DNA of 41,229 nucleotides from Variovorax sp. E3 (lineage in GTDB: Bacteria > Pseudomonadota > Gammaproteobacteria > Burkholderiales > Burkholderiaceae_C): positions 1 through 41,229 of the forward strand of contig NZ_MOWM01000057.1 of assembly GCF_016082275.1 (NCBI RefSeq). Reading direction: 5' to 3'. The translations under genes and the position numbers were made by a program. Positions within the stretch are counted from its first letter, which is position 1. Each line of letters opens with the position of its first letter. The notes beneath the pieces were generated by a model. The model did not search any database. It saw nothing but the letters and a program-made list of their open reading frames with translations, and had not been told where the DNA came from. Below, piece by piece: positions 16,762 through 26,391 of the stretch.

Positions 16762-17862
16762 ATGACCGTTCAGATGCCGATCTCCGCACGCGCCTGCGCG
16801 CTTGTGTTTGCCGCTTTTTGCCTTGCGCAGGTCGCCACCGCGCAGACCCGTTCAGGCGCAGCGAATGCGAAGAGCGCGGCCACGGCCCAGACGGACGAGC
16901 CGCCGGCAATGAGCGTCACCGAGTGGTTGCAGCGCATGCACGCCGGCGCCCGGCAGCGCAACTACGTGGGCACCTTCGTGGTGTCGGCGCCGGGCGGCGA
17001 TCTGTCGAGCGCGCGCATCTGGCACGTGCGCGACGGCGACCATCAGATCGAGCGCATCGAGGCCCTGTCGGGGCCGCCGCGCTCGACCTTCCGGCGCAAC
17101 CGCAATGTCATGACCTTCCTGCCCGAGGCGAAGGTCGTCAAGGTCGAGAAGCGCGAAAACCTCGATCTTTTTCCCAATCTTCCGGACAAGCCCGATTCGT
17201 CGATCGGCGAGTTCTACGACGTGCGCGCGATCGGCAAGGACCGCGTGGCCGGCTTCGACGCCGACGTGGTGCAACTGGTGCCGCATGACGGCCTGCGCTA
17301 CGGCTACCGCATCTGGAGCGAGCGCCGCTCGGGCCTGGTGGTGAAGCTGCAGACCATCGACAGCGACGCGCGCGTGGTGGAGCAGTCGGCGTTCTCCGAA
17401 TTGCAGCTCGACGCGCCGGTGAAGCCGCAAGCCCTGGCGCAGATGATGGCCAACACCTCGGGCTACCGCATCGAGAAGCTCGAGCTCGAACGCTCCAGCG
17501 CGCAGGACGAGGGCTGGACGCTCAGCACGCCTGTCGCCGGATTCAAGCCCCGAAGCTTCTTCCGCCGCCCCATGGCCGGCGACAGCAACAGCAACAGCGG
17601 CGGCAGCGGTGCCAAGCAGAAGCCGCAGGACGCGACCACGGTCCAGTGGACCTTCTCCGACGGCCTGGCCTCGGTGTCGCTCTTCATCGAGCGCTATGAC
17701 GCGGCACGCGCGCCGCGCGACGGCGTGCTGACCATCGGCGCCACCAATGCGATCCGCCGGCGCCTGCCCGAGCCTGCCAGCGACTGGTGGCTGACGGCCG
17801 TCGGCGAAGTGCCGCAGCAGACGCTCAATGCCTTCGCCCAGAGTCTTGCGCGCACCCGCTGA
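16762..17862 (+). CDS. rseB: Sigma-E regulatory protein RseB/MucB
   Basis: Periplasmic protein that binds RseA and shields it from DegS, releasing it when it senses mislocalised lipoproteins or LPS. It has 366 aa. A signal peptide is present (ARACALVFAAFCLAQVATAQ). The large LolA-like domain begins at about MSVTEWLQRMHAGARQRNYVGTFV and contains the family marker GPPRSTFRRN. The smaller C-terminal domain covers about residues 290-360 (VQWTFSDGLASVSLFIE, WWLTAVGEVPQQTL). A Ser/Asn/Gly-rich linker (SNSNSGGSG) joins them. Position between rseA and degP is the standard order. Confidence 0.92.
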   Translation: MTVQMPISARACALVFAAFCLAQVATAQTRSGAANAKSAATAQTDEPPAMSVTEWLQRMHAGARQRNYVGTFVVSAPGGDLSSARIWHVRDGDHQIERIEALSGPPRSTFRRNRNVMTFLPEAKVVKVEKRENLDLFPNLPDKPDSSIGEFYDVRAIGKDRVAGFDADVVQLVPHDGLRYGYRIWSERRSGLVVKLQTIDSDARVVEQSAFSELQLDAPVKPQALAQMMANTSGYRIEKLELERSSAQDEGWTLSTPVAGFKPRSFFRRPMAGDSNSNSGGSGAKQKPQDATTVQWTFSDGLASVSLFIERYDAARAPRDGVLTIGATNAIRRRLPEPASDWWLTAVGEVPQQTLNAFAQSLARTR

Positions 17863-17979
17863 TCGATTTGCCACGAACAAGCGCCAGTTCAGCCCCGGTT
17901 GCCAGTTGCGCTGAACCAAGCCCGTGGCGCAGACTCATAGCACCTGTTTTAGCCGCTCTGTTCTTTTGAAAGAAAACCG

Positions 17980-19461
17980 ATGATCTTCAAAGTCGAGGGA
18001 CACAAGCTTCGTTCCGGTCTGCTGGCTGTCGCGCTTGCAGTGACGGCGGGCGCCGCTTTCCTGCCGGTGGAGTCCGTCCACGCGCAGACGCGCACGCTCC
18101 CCGATTTCACCGACCTGGTCGATCAGGTCGGCCCCTCCGTCGTCAACATCCGCACCGTCGAGAAAGTCACGCCGCGCGGCGGCAACGGCGAGATGGACGA
18201 AGAGATGCAGGAGTTCTTCCGCCGCTTCTTCGGCCAGCCGGCACCGGGCGCACCGCGCTCGACCCCGCGTCCGAACCGGCCGCAGCAACCGCAGGAAGAA
18301 GAGCGTCCGCGCGGTGTCGGCTCGGGCTTCATCCTCACGGCCGACGGCTACGTCATGACCAACGCGCACGTGGTCGAGGACGCCTCCGAGGTGCTGGTCA
18401 CGCTGCCCGACAAGCGCGAGTTCAAGGCCAAGATCGTCGGCGCCGACAAGCGCACCGACGTGGCGGTCGTGAAGATCGAGGCCACGGGCCTGCCCGCCGT
18501 GAAGGTCGGCGACATCTCCAAGCTGCGCGTGGGCGAATGGGTGATGGCCATCGGTTCGCCGTTCGGCCTGGAGAACACCGTCACCGCCGGCATCGTGAGC
18601 GCCAAGCAGCGCGACACCGGCGAATACCTGCCGTTCATCCAGACCGACGTGGCCATCAACCCCGGCAACTCGGGCGGCCCGCTGATCAACATGCGCGGCG
18701 AGGTGGTCGGCATCAACAGCCAGATCTATTCGCGCTCGGGCGGCTTCATGGGCATCTCGTTCTCGATCCCGATCGACGAGGCCATTCGCGTGAGCGACCA
18801 GCTGCGCACCTCGGGCCGTGTCTCGCGCGGCCGCATCGGCGTGCAGATCGACCAGGTCACGAAGGACGTGGCCGAGGCCATCGGCCTGGGCAAGGCGCAG
18901 GGCGCGCTGGTGCGCGGCGTCGAAGCCGGATCGCCGGGCGAGAAGGCCGGCGTGGAGCCGGGCGACGTCATCACCAAGTTCGACGGCAAGCCCATCGAGA
19001 AGCCGAGCGACCTGCCGCGCCTCGTGGGCAACACCAAGCCCGGCACCAAGAGCACGCTCACCGTGTTCCGCCGCGGTGCTTCGCGCGACCTCAACGTGAC
19101 CATCGCCGAGATCGAGCCCGACAAGCCCGCCAAGCGTGCAGCCGACCGCGACGAACCGGCGCCCAAACCGTCGGTTTCCGCTGCCGCCAAGTCACTCGGC
19201 CTGGCCGTGAGCGACCTCACCGACGCGCAGAAGAAAGAGCTCAAGCTCAAGGGCGGCGTGAAGGTCGACACCGCCAGCGATGCCGCGGCACGCGCGGGCC
19301 TGCGCGAGGGCGACATCATCCTGGCGGTGGGCAATTCGGACGTGGCGAACACCCGCGAATTCGAGTCCGCCATTGGGAAAGCCGACAAGAGCAAGGCGCT
19401 CAGCGTGCTGTTCCGGCGTGGCGATTGGGCGCAGTACGCCCTGATCCGTCCCGCACGCTGA
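17980..19461 (+). CDS. degP: Periplasmic Do-type serine protease DegP/MucD
   Basis: HtrA-family protease/chaperone, 493 aa, which removes misfolded envelope proteins. A signal peptide covers about residues 1-35 (LLAVALAVTAGAAFLPVESVHA). The trypsin-like triad is His130 (MTNAHVVEDA), Asp160 (KRTDVAVVKIE) and Ser231 (GNSGGPL). Two PDZ domains follow, about 285-380 (GRIGVQIDQVTKDVAEAIGL) and 400-490 (LGLAVSDLTDAQKKELKLKGG). The MucD name is used where the gene follows rseB/mucB, as here. A 117-bp gap separates it from rseB and may hold its own promoter. A clear terminator follows at 19481. Confidence 0.95.
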   Translation: MIFKVEGHKLRSGLLAVALAVTAGAAFLPVESVHAQTRTLPDFTDLVDQVGPSVVNIRTVEKVTPRGGNGEMDEEMQEFFRRFFGQPAPGAPRSTPRPNRPQQPQEEERPRGVGSGFILTADGYVMTNAHVVEDASEVLVTLPDKREFKAKIVGADKRTDVAVVKIEATGLPAVKVGDISKLRVGEWVMAIGSPFGLENTVTAGIVSAKQRDTGEYLPFIQTDVAINPGNSGGPLINMRGEVVGINSQIYSRSGGFMGISFSIPIDEAIRVSDQLRTSGRVSRGRIGVQIDQVTKDVAEAIGLGKAQGALVRGVEAGSPGEKAGVEPGDVITKFDGKPIEKPSDLPRLVGNTKPGTKSTLTVFRRGASRDLNVTIAEIEPDKPAKRAADRDEPAPKPSVSAAAKSLGLAVSDLTDAQKKELKLKGGVKVDTASDAAARAGLREGDIILAVGNSDVANTREFESAIGKADKSKALSVLFRRGDWAQYALIRPAR

Positions 19462-19480
19462 TCTGACGCTGGCGTCAAGT

Positions 19481-19516
19481 GGCCCCACCCGGCAGTCGGG
19501 TTTGGGGCCGTTTTTT
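19481..19516 (+). terminator. Rho-independent terminator after degP
   Basis: Stem GGCCCCA (19481-19487) with TGGGGCC (19503-19509) plus an inner CCCG/CGGG, a 2-base bulge and a GCAGT loop, followed by GTTTTTT. It lies 20 bp after the degP stop and ends the rpoE-rseA-rseB-degP unit. Confidence 0.88.
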
Positions 19517-19633
19517 GAGGTGTTTACGACGTTCTGGGGCCGGGCCTGAAAAAAATCTCCGGGCCCTGAAGCGCTTAAATTTGTTTGCGTTCACTAACTT
19601 ATAAAAAGGCCTAAGGACGGATTTCGGTAGAAT

Positions 19634-19674
19634 AGGGCACTCGCGATCGCTGGTCAGCGCATAAGGAGTGCCCT
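19634..19674 (+). repeat. 9-bp perfect inverted repeat (AGGGCACTC / GAGTGCCCT)
   Basis: Arms at 19634-19642 and 19666-19674 flank a 23-nt loop that itself contains a GCGATCGC palindrome. It begins immediately after the TAGAAT box. A transcript started there would carry a stable 5' hairpin with an AAGGAG sequence at the base of its 3' arm. Confidence 0.55.
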
Positions 19675-19761
19675 GACCTTCACGATGCGAGATGTCAGAC
19701 AGCAGTCCACCGGTGCTCCACAGATCGCCCACAAGTTGTTCAGTAAGTGCTCCACCGATCC

Positions 19762-19770
19762 TGTGGATAA
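19762..19770 (-). promoter_or_regulatory. Consensus DnaA box (TTATCCACA on the minus strand)
   Basis: TGTGGATAA on the plus strand is the exact complement of the DnaA-box consensus TTATCCACA. Nearby partial resemblances (CTCCACAG, GTGGAC) are not full boxes. One box can arise by chance, and no dnaA, dnaN or AT-rich unwinding element lies nearby, so this is not evidence of an origin. Confidence 0.4.
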
Positions 19771-19897
19771 CCTGTTTGTATCTTTGATGTTGTGGACCTG
19801 CAACGACCCCTTTGGACCCTGTTCCCGGATGTACGTGCTTCCCTTTTTGCCTACAATGAAGTCCCAACTACTGCAGTTGCCATTGCTTGTTGGTTCA

Positions 19898-19928
19898 GGG
19901 CGCGTCTCCAGAAGACGCGCCCTTTTTT
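19898..19928 (+). terminator. Strong Rho-independent terminator upstream of lepA
   Basis: A 10-bp perfect GC-rich stem (GGGCGCGTCT at 19898-19907 with AGACGCGCCC at 19913-19922), loop CCAGA, then TTTTTT. No gene ends just upstream, so it must terminate a non-coding transcript or attenuate transcription into lepA, which starts 56 bp later. Confidence 0.88.
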
Positions 19929-19983
19929 CTTGGCCGTGCCAGTCTGCGCACAAGCCAATTCAAGTACTTAAGCGTTCCCGTTG

Positions 19984-21795
<1,812 letters not shown>

Positions 21796-21802
21796 TCAAA
21801 AA

Positions 21803-22768
21803 ATGGCATTCCTCACCTCCTTGGTCCTCGCGGTCTTTGCCGCCTATGTCGGTGCCTGGTATTTCGGTGCGATCGAAGGCAACTTCGCCTTGCTGCTGTT
21901 CCTGGCGACGGTCGTTACCGGCCTCTACTGGCTGGCCGAGCGCTTCTATTTCCTGCCCAAGCGCGAGCAGGCCGCCGCCAAGCTGGAGGCCTCGCTGGCC
22001 GAACGCAACGAGCGGCTGGCCGGGCAGGGCATCAAGCAGGTCGACTCCGCCGACGCCAAGGCCAGTGAGCGCCTGCTGATGCAGCCCTGGTGGCTCGACT
22101 GGACCGCCGGCCTGTTCCCGGTGATCCTGGTGGTGTTCCTGCTGCGCTCGTTCCTGTACGAGCCTTTCAAGATTCCCTCGGGCTCGATGATGCCCACGCT
22201 GCTGACCGGCGACCTGATCCTGGTCAACAAGTTCACCTACGGCCTGCGCCTGCCGGTCATCAACACCAAGATCACCGACGGCACGCCACTGGCGCGCGGC
22301 GACGTGGTGGTGTTCCGCTACCCGCCCAAGCCGAGCATGGACTACATCAAGCGCGTGGTCGGCATTCCGGGCGACGAGGTGTCGTACCTGAACAAGAAGC
22401 TCATGATCAACGGCCAGCCGGTGTCCAAGGAAGCGGACGCCGACTACCTGGACGGCGAGTCGATGCGACTGCTCAAGCAGTTCACCGAAGACCTCGGCGG
22501 CAAGAAGCACAAGATCCTCAACGACGACGCCGCACCGAACTTCGTGCCCGGCGCCAGCGACTTCCCGGGCCGCGAAAACTGCCGCTACTCGGTCGAAGGC
22601 GTGGTCTGCAAAGTGCCCGCCGGCCAGTATTTCATGATGGGCGACAACCGCGATAATTCGGCGGACTCGCGTTTCTGGGGCTTCGTTCCCGACCAGAACA
22701 TCGTTGGCAGGGCGTTCTTCGTCTGGATGAACTTTGGCGATCTGGGTCGCATCGGTCCGTTTCAATAA
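21803..22768 (+). CDS. lepB: Signal peptidase I (LepB)
   Basis: Type I signal peptidase, 321 aa. It cleaves signal peptides from exported proteins with its active site in the periplasm. Two N-terminal transmembrane helices lie at about residues 1-20 and 27-44, with a third hydrophobic stretch at about 101-117 (GLFPVILVVFLLRSFLY). The catalytic Ser128 is in IPSGSMMPTL and the general base Lys183 is in YIKRVVGIPGD. The later boxes MMGDNRDNSADSRFWG and VPDQNIVGRAFF are present. ATG 21803 lies 7 nt after the repaired lepA stop. The apparent continuous frame with lepA is caused by the indel near 21741. Confidence 0.96.
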   Translation: MAFLTSLVLAVFAAYVGAWYFGAIEGNFALLLFLATVVTGLYWLAERFYFLPKREQAAAKLEASLAERNERLAGQGIKQVDSADAKASERLLMQPWWLDWTAGLFPVILVVFLLRSFLYEPFKIPSGSMMPTLLTGDLILVNKFTYGLRLPVINTKITDGTPLARGDVVVFRYPPKPSMDYIKRVVGIPGDEVSYLNKKLMINGQPVSKEADADYLDGESMRLLKQFTEDLGGKKHKILNDDAAPNFVPGASDFPGRENCRYSVEGVVCKVPAGQYFMMGDNRDNSADSRFWGFVPDQNIVGRAFFVWMNFGDLGRIGPFQ

Positions 22769-22802
22769 ACAATCGTCGGCATCGTTCGAGGGGTAAGAGG
22801 GC

Positions 22803-23171
22803 ATGAGAACACATCGGTCTGTCCGTAGCAGGGCGTCGCAACAGCGCGGCATTTCGTTCATCGGCTTGGTGTTCGTCGCGGTCGTGCTCGCCTGCGTGGG
22901 CGTGGTCGTCGCGCAGGTCATTCCGACGCTGATCGAATGGCAGGCGATCGACAAGGCCGCCAACAAGGCCAAGGAAGGCGCCACCGTGCCCGAAGTGCGC
23001 GCCATCTTCGATCGTGCCCAGGCCATCGACGACTTCAAGTCGGTCAGCGGCAAGGACCTGGACATCAAGAAGGTCGGCGACAAGGTGGTCGTCTCGTACG
23101 CCTACGAGCGCGAGATCCCGCTGTTCGGCCCGGCCTACCTGACGCTCAAGTACAAGGGCGAGACCCGCTGA
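22803..23171 (+). CDS. DUF4845 prepilin-like membrane protein
   Basis: 122-aa protein of the DUF4845 family, which commonly sits between lepB and rnc in beta- and gammaproteobacteria; its function is unknown. The N-terminus is strikingly like a type IV prepilin: a short basic leader (MRTHRSVRSRASQQRG), a Gly at position 16, then ISFIGLVFVAVVLACVGVVV as one hydrophobic helix. The residue matching pilin Glu5 is Gly here, so assembly into a true pilus is doubtful. The remainder is a small alpha/beta domain (VVVSYAYEREIPLFGPAYLTLKY). A TAAGAGGG ribosome site precedes the ATG. Confidence 0.85.
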   Translation: MRTHRSVRSRASQQRGISFIGLVFVAVVLACVGVVVAQVIPTLIEWQAIDKAANKAKEGATVPEVRAIFDRAQAIDDFKSVSGKDLDIKKVGDKVVVSYAYEREIPLFGPAYLTLKYKGETR

Positions 23172-23188
23172 ACGCGGCGCACAAAAAG

Positions 23189-23875
23189 GTGGACGGCAGC
23201 CTCGTCGCGCTGCAGGCGCGTCTCCAGCACACCTTCTCCGATCCGCGGCTGCTCCAGCTCGCGCTCACGCACCGCAGCTTTTCGGCCGACCACAACGAGC
23301 GCCTCGAGTTTCTCGGCGACTCGGTGCTGAACCTCGCGGTGTCGCACCTGCTCTATATTCGTCTCTCGGCGCTGCCCGAGGGCGACCTGTCGCGCGTGCG
23401 TGCCAACCTCGTCAAGCAGGACACCCTGCACCGCCTGGCGGTGGGGCTGGCGCTGTCGCCGCTGCTCAAGCTGGGCGAGGGCGAAGCCCGCTCGGGCGGA
23501 CCCAACCGTCCGTCGATCCTGGCCGATGCGCTTGAAGCGCTGATCGGCGCGGTCTATCTCGACGCCGGTTTTGCGGCCGCCCAGTCGCTGGTGCACCGGC
23601 TCTACGACGCGGTCGAAATCAACCCGCGCATGGAAGCCGCCGCGAAAGATCCGAAGACCGAATTGCAGGAATGGCTGCAGGGTCACAAAATGAAGCTGCC
23701 GGTGTACCGCGTGGCCGCCACACTGGGCGCGGCGCACAAGCAGACTTTCGATGTCGAGTGCGAGGTGCCCGAGTTGGGCCTTCGCGAACGCGGCATCGGC
23801 GGCTCGCGCCGCGCCGGCGAGCAGGCTGCCGCGGCCGCCATGTTGATCCGGCTCAAGGCACGCGGCGCCGCGTGA
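23189..23875 (+). CDS. rnc: Ribonuclease III
   Basis: Double-strand-specific endoribonuclease that processes rRNA precursors and antisense duplexes. The signature NERLEFLGDSVL and the second acidic cluster ILADALEALIGAVYLDAGF form the catalytic site. A C-terminal double-stranded-RNA-binding domain covers the last about 70 residues (DPKTELQEWLQGHK to AAAAAMLIRLKARGAA). No ATG is available upstream of the conserved region. GTG 23189 gives 228 aa and a family-like N-terminus. The alternative is CTG 23168, overlapping the previous stop with an AAGGG site upstream and adding NAAHKKV. The start is therefore uncertain by seven codons. The order lepB-DUF4845-rnc-era-recO is conserved. Confidence 0.93.
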   Translation: MDGSLVALQARLQHTFSDPRLLQLALTHRSFSADHNERLEFLGDSVLNLAVSHLLYIRLSALPEGDLSRVRANLVKQDTLHRLAVGLALSPLLKLGEGEARSGGPNRPSILADALEALIGAVYLDAGFAAAQSLVHRLYDAVEINPRMEAAAKDPKTELQEWLQGHKMKLPVYRVAATLGAAHKQTFDVECEVPELGLRERGIGGSRRAGEQAAAAAMLIRLKARGAA

Positions 23876-23882
23876 AATCACA

Positions 23883-24848
23883 ATGAACGAAGCTATCAAT
23901 TCCGTAGCGGAACCCGAAGACGACGCAGGCGCCCCGGCGCCCGGCGGCCCCCAGCACTGCGGCCTCATCGCCATCGTCGGCAAGCCCAACGTGGGCAAGT
24001 CGACCCTGCTCAATGCGCTGGTCGGCCAGAAGATCAGCATCACCTCGCGCAAGGCGCAGACCACGCGCCACCGCATCACCGGCATGCGCACGCTGGGCGC
24101 CACGCAGTTCGTGTTCGTCGACACGCCGGGTTTCCAGACCCTGCATGCCAACGCGCTGAACAAGTCGCTCAACAAGACCGTGCAGGGCGCGGTCGGCGAC
24201 GTGGACCTGATTCTGTTCGTGGTCGAGGCCGGCAGCTTCACCCCGGCCGACGAGCGCGTGCTCAAGCTGCTGGGCAAGGGCATTCCGACCGTGCTGCTGG
24301 CCAACAAGCTCGACAACGTGCACCGCCGCGGCGACATCGCGCCCTGGCTGCAGACCATGCAGGCCAAGCACAGCTTCGCCGAGTTCGTGCCGATGTCGGC
24401 CAAGAACGCCAAGGACGTCGAGCGCCTGTTCGGCATCTGCGAGAAGTACCTGCCCGAGCAGCCCTGGTTCTACGACGAGGACGAGCTCACCGACCGCAGC
24501 GAGAAATTCCTCGCGGGCGAGCTGGTGCGCGAAAAGCTGTTCCGCCTGACCGGCGACGAGCTGCCCTACACCTCGACCGTCATCATCGACAAGTTCGAGG
24601 AAGAGCCGCCCCAGAAAAAGGGCCAGAAGCGCCTGCTGCGCATCGCCGCCACCATCGTGGTCGAGCGCGACGGCCACAAGGCCATGGTGATCGGCGACAA
24701 GGGCGAGCGCATCAAGCGCATCGGCATGGAAACCCGTGTCGAGCTCGAGAAGCTGGCCGACGCCAAGGTGTTCCTCGAACTGTGGGTCAAGGTGCGTTCC
24801 GGCTGGGCCGACGACGAAGCCCGCGTGCGTTCGTTCGGCTACGAATGA
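23883..24848 (+). CDS. era: GTPase Era
   Basis: Ras-like GTPase needed for 16S rRNA maturation and 30S assembly, 321 aa. G1 is GKPNVGKST (about residue 33), G2 lies around SRKAQTTRHRITG, G3 is DTPG and G4 is ANKLD. The C-terminal KH domain carries VIGDKGERIKRIG, which binds the 3' end of 16S rRNA. A non-conserved acidic N-terminal extension of about 26 residues precedes the G domain. The ATG lies 7 nt after the rnc stop, and recO begins one base after its own stop. Confidence 0.97.
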   Translation: MNEAINSVAEPEDDAGAPAPGGPQHCGLIAIVGKPNVGKSTLLNALVGQKISITSRKAQTTRHRITGMRTLGATQFVFVDTPGFQTLHANALNKSLNKTVQGAVGDVDLILFVVEAGSFTPADERVLKLLGKGIPTVLLANKLDNVHRRGDIAPWLQTMQAKHSFAEFVPMSAKNAKDVERLFGICEKYLPEQPWFYDEDELTDRSEKFLAGELVREKLFRLTGDELPYTSTVIIDKFEEEPPQKKGQKRLLRIAATIVVERDGHKAMVIGDKGERIKRIGMETRVELEKLADAKVFLELWVKVRSGWADDEARVRSFGYE

Positions 24849-24849
24849 A

Positions 24850-25623
24850 GTGGCCGCTGCCCACCGTGTCTCTCACGAGCCGGCTTATGTGCTCCATCGC
24901 TACGACTGGAGCGAGTCGAGCCTGATCCTCGAGGTCTTCACCCGGCACCACGGGCGCATCGCGCTGGTGGCCAAGGGGGCGAAGCGACCGAGTTCCAATT
25001 TCCGGCCGGTGCTGCTGCCGCTGCAACCCCTGCAGGTCAGCTACGGCGGCGACGCCGAGATCCGCACGCTCAAGGGCGCCGAGTGGATGGGCGGCCATGT
25101 CATGCCGACCGGCGAGTCGCTGATGTCGGGCTACTACGTCAACGAACTGCTGCTGCGCCTGCTGGCGCGCGACGACGCGCACGAAGCGCTGTTCGACGCC
25201 TACGCCGGCGTGGTGCAGGTGCTGGCCAGCGAGCATGCCGGCGCCCAGGCGGCCACCCAGGCCGCGGCGCTGCGCGCCTTCGAGCTGCTGCTGCTGCGCG
25301 GTGTCGGCCTGCTGCCGTCGCTCGACGTGCAGACCCTCACGCTGGAGCCGCTCGCGGCCAAGGTGCGCTACAGCCTCGTGCCCGAGGCCGGGCTGCGCCA
25401 GGCGACCGGCCCGGAAGCCGCGCTGACCGGCGCCGATTGGCAGGCGCTGCAGGACGTGCTCGACGACCGCGCCCCGTTCACCGCCACCTTGCGTGAAATA
25501 GCCACCATGAATGCCGGCAGCAACAGCGCCCTTCGCAACCAGTTGCGCGCCTTGCTCAACTACCATTGCGGCGTGTCCACGCTGCGCACGCGGCAAATGA
25601 TGAGAGATCTGCAAGCACTATGA
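24850..25623 (+). CDS. recO: DNA repair protein RecO
   Basis: RecO works with RecR and RecF to load RecA on SSB-coated single-stranded DNA. It has 257 aa. The N-terminal OB fold is seen in AYVLHRYDWSESSLILEVFTRHHGRIALVAKGAK, split by short loops, followed by the typical VLLPLQPLQVSYGG. The helical C-terminal part ends NYHCGVSTLRTRQMMRDL. The zinc-finger cysteines of some RecO proteins are absent, as in the E. coli type. The start is GTG at 24850, one base after the era stop. The stop overlaps the pdxJ start in an ATGA junction. Confidence 0.93.
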   Translation: MAAAHRVSHEPAYVLHRYDWSESSLILEVFTRHHGRIALVAKGAKRPSSNFRPVLLPLQPLQVSYGGDAEIRTLKGAEWMGGHVMPTGESLMSGYYVNELLLRLLARDDAHEALFDAYAGVVQVLASEHAGAQAATQAAALRAFELLLLRGVGLLPSLDVQTLTLEPLAAKVRYSLVPEAGLRQATGPEAALTGADWQALQDVLDDRAPFTATLREIATMNAGSNSALRNQLRALLNYHCGVSTLRTRQMMRDLQAL

Positions 25624-26378
25624 GCACTCCAGGCAACGCCACTTCGCTGTCCGTCAACCTCAACAAGGTCGCCCTGGTCCGCAACACGCGCCACCTGGGC
25701 ATTCCCAGCGTGGTGAAGGCCGCCCAGGCCTGCCTGGCCGCCGGCGCGCAGGGCATCACCGTGCACCCCCGGCCCGACGCCCGCCACATCCGCGCGCACG
25801 ACGTGAGCGACCTGTCCGCGCTGCTTGCCAAGGACTGGCCCGCCATCGAGTTCAACATCGAAGGCAACCCGTTCCAGAACCTGATGGACTTCGTGCGCGA
25901 ACTGAAGCCGCACCAGGCCACCTTCGTGCCCGACAGCGAAACCCAGTCGACCAGCGACCACGGCTGGACCTTCCCCGACGACGCCGAGCGCCTGCGCCCG
26001 CTGATCGCCGAGGCCAAGGCGCTGGGCGTGCGCGTCAGCCTGTTCATGGACCCGATTCCCGAGATGATGGCCGCCGTCAAGGCCGTGGGCGCCGACCGCG
26101 TCGAGCTCTACACCGAAGGCTATGCCGCCTCGCGCGGCACGCCCGACGAACAGGCCGTGCTCCAGCGCTATGCCGACACGGCACGCGCGGCCCAGGCCGC
26201 CGGCCTGGGCATCAACGCCGGCCACGACCTGAGCCGCGACAACCTCACGGCGTTCCTGCGCGCGGTGCCCGGCGTGCAGGAAGTGTCGATCGGCCACGCC
26301 TTCGTGGCCGACGCCCTCGAACTCGGCTACGCCGCGACCACCCGCGACTACCTGCGCTGCATCAGCGAGGCCCAGTGA
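25620..26378 (+). CDS. pdxJ: Pyridoxine 5'-phosphate synthase (PdxJ)
   Basis: PdxJ condenses 1-deoxyxylulose 5-phosphate with 3-amino-1-hydroxyacetone phosphate to form pyridoxine 5'-phosphate, the last step of DXP-dependent vitamin B6 synthesis. The 252-aa TIM barrel shows the expected boxes: SVNLNKVALVRNTRH at the first strand, GITVHPRPDARHI, EFNIEGNP, FVPDSETQSTSDHGW, VELYTEGYA, GINAGHDLS and SIGHAFVADAL. The start ATG overlaps the recO stop (ATGA). It is usually linked to acpS, which follows 13 nt downstream. Confidence 0.96.
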   Translation: MSTPGNATSLSVNLNKVALVRNTRHLGIPSVVKAAQACLAAGAQGITVHPRPDARHIRAHDVSDLSALLAKDWPAIEFNIEGNPFQNLMDFVRELKPHQATFVPDSETQSTSDHGWTFPDDAERLRPLIAEAKALGVRVSLFMDPIPEMMAAVKAVGADRVELYTEGYAASRGTPDEQAVLQRYADTARAAQAAGLGINAGHDLSRDNLTAFLRAVPGVQEVSIGHAFVADALELGYAATTRDYLRCISEAQ

Positions 26379-26391
26379 ACGCCCGCGCCGC

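Larger units (their letters stand above)
19517..19983. other. 467-bp structured non-coding region upstream of lepA
   Basis: No protein-like frame is found here; the 99-codon frame at 19685-19984 runs through a terminator and has no recognisable features. The stretch is visibly richer in A/T than its surroundings and contains several elements: a TAGAAT box (19628-19633), a 9-bp inverted repeat (19634-19674), a GTGCTCCAC direct repeat (19713 and 19747), a CCACAGATCG/CGATCCTGTGG inverted pair (19718-19766), a consensus DnaA box (19762-19770), a TACAAT box (19852-19857) and a strong terminator (19898-19928). It may be a small RNA gene, a long regulated lepA leader, or both. Confidence 0.6.

Noticed and set aside
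17887..17916. Inverted repeat GTTCAG/CTGAAC before degP
   Set aside because: Only 6 bp with an 18-nt loop, likely to occur by chance.
19691..19786. Possible 31-residue peptide starting MSDSSPPVLHR
   Set aside because: No ribosome-binding site at a proper distance and the region looks like structured RNA; nothing supports translation.
19700..19800. A second replication origin around the DnaA box
   Set aside because: Only one full box, with no dnaA, dnaN, parAB or AT-rich unwinding region nearby.
23135..24436. Minus-strand open frame opposite rnc and era
   Set aside because: Shadow of conserved genes, with no domain of its own.
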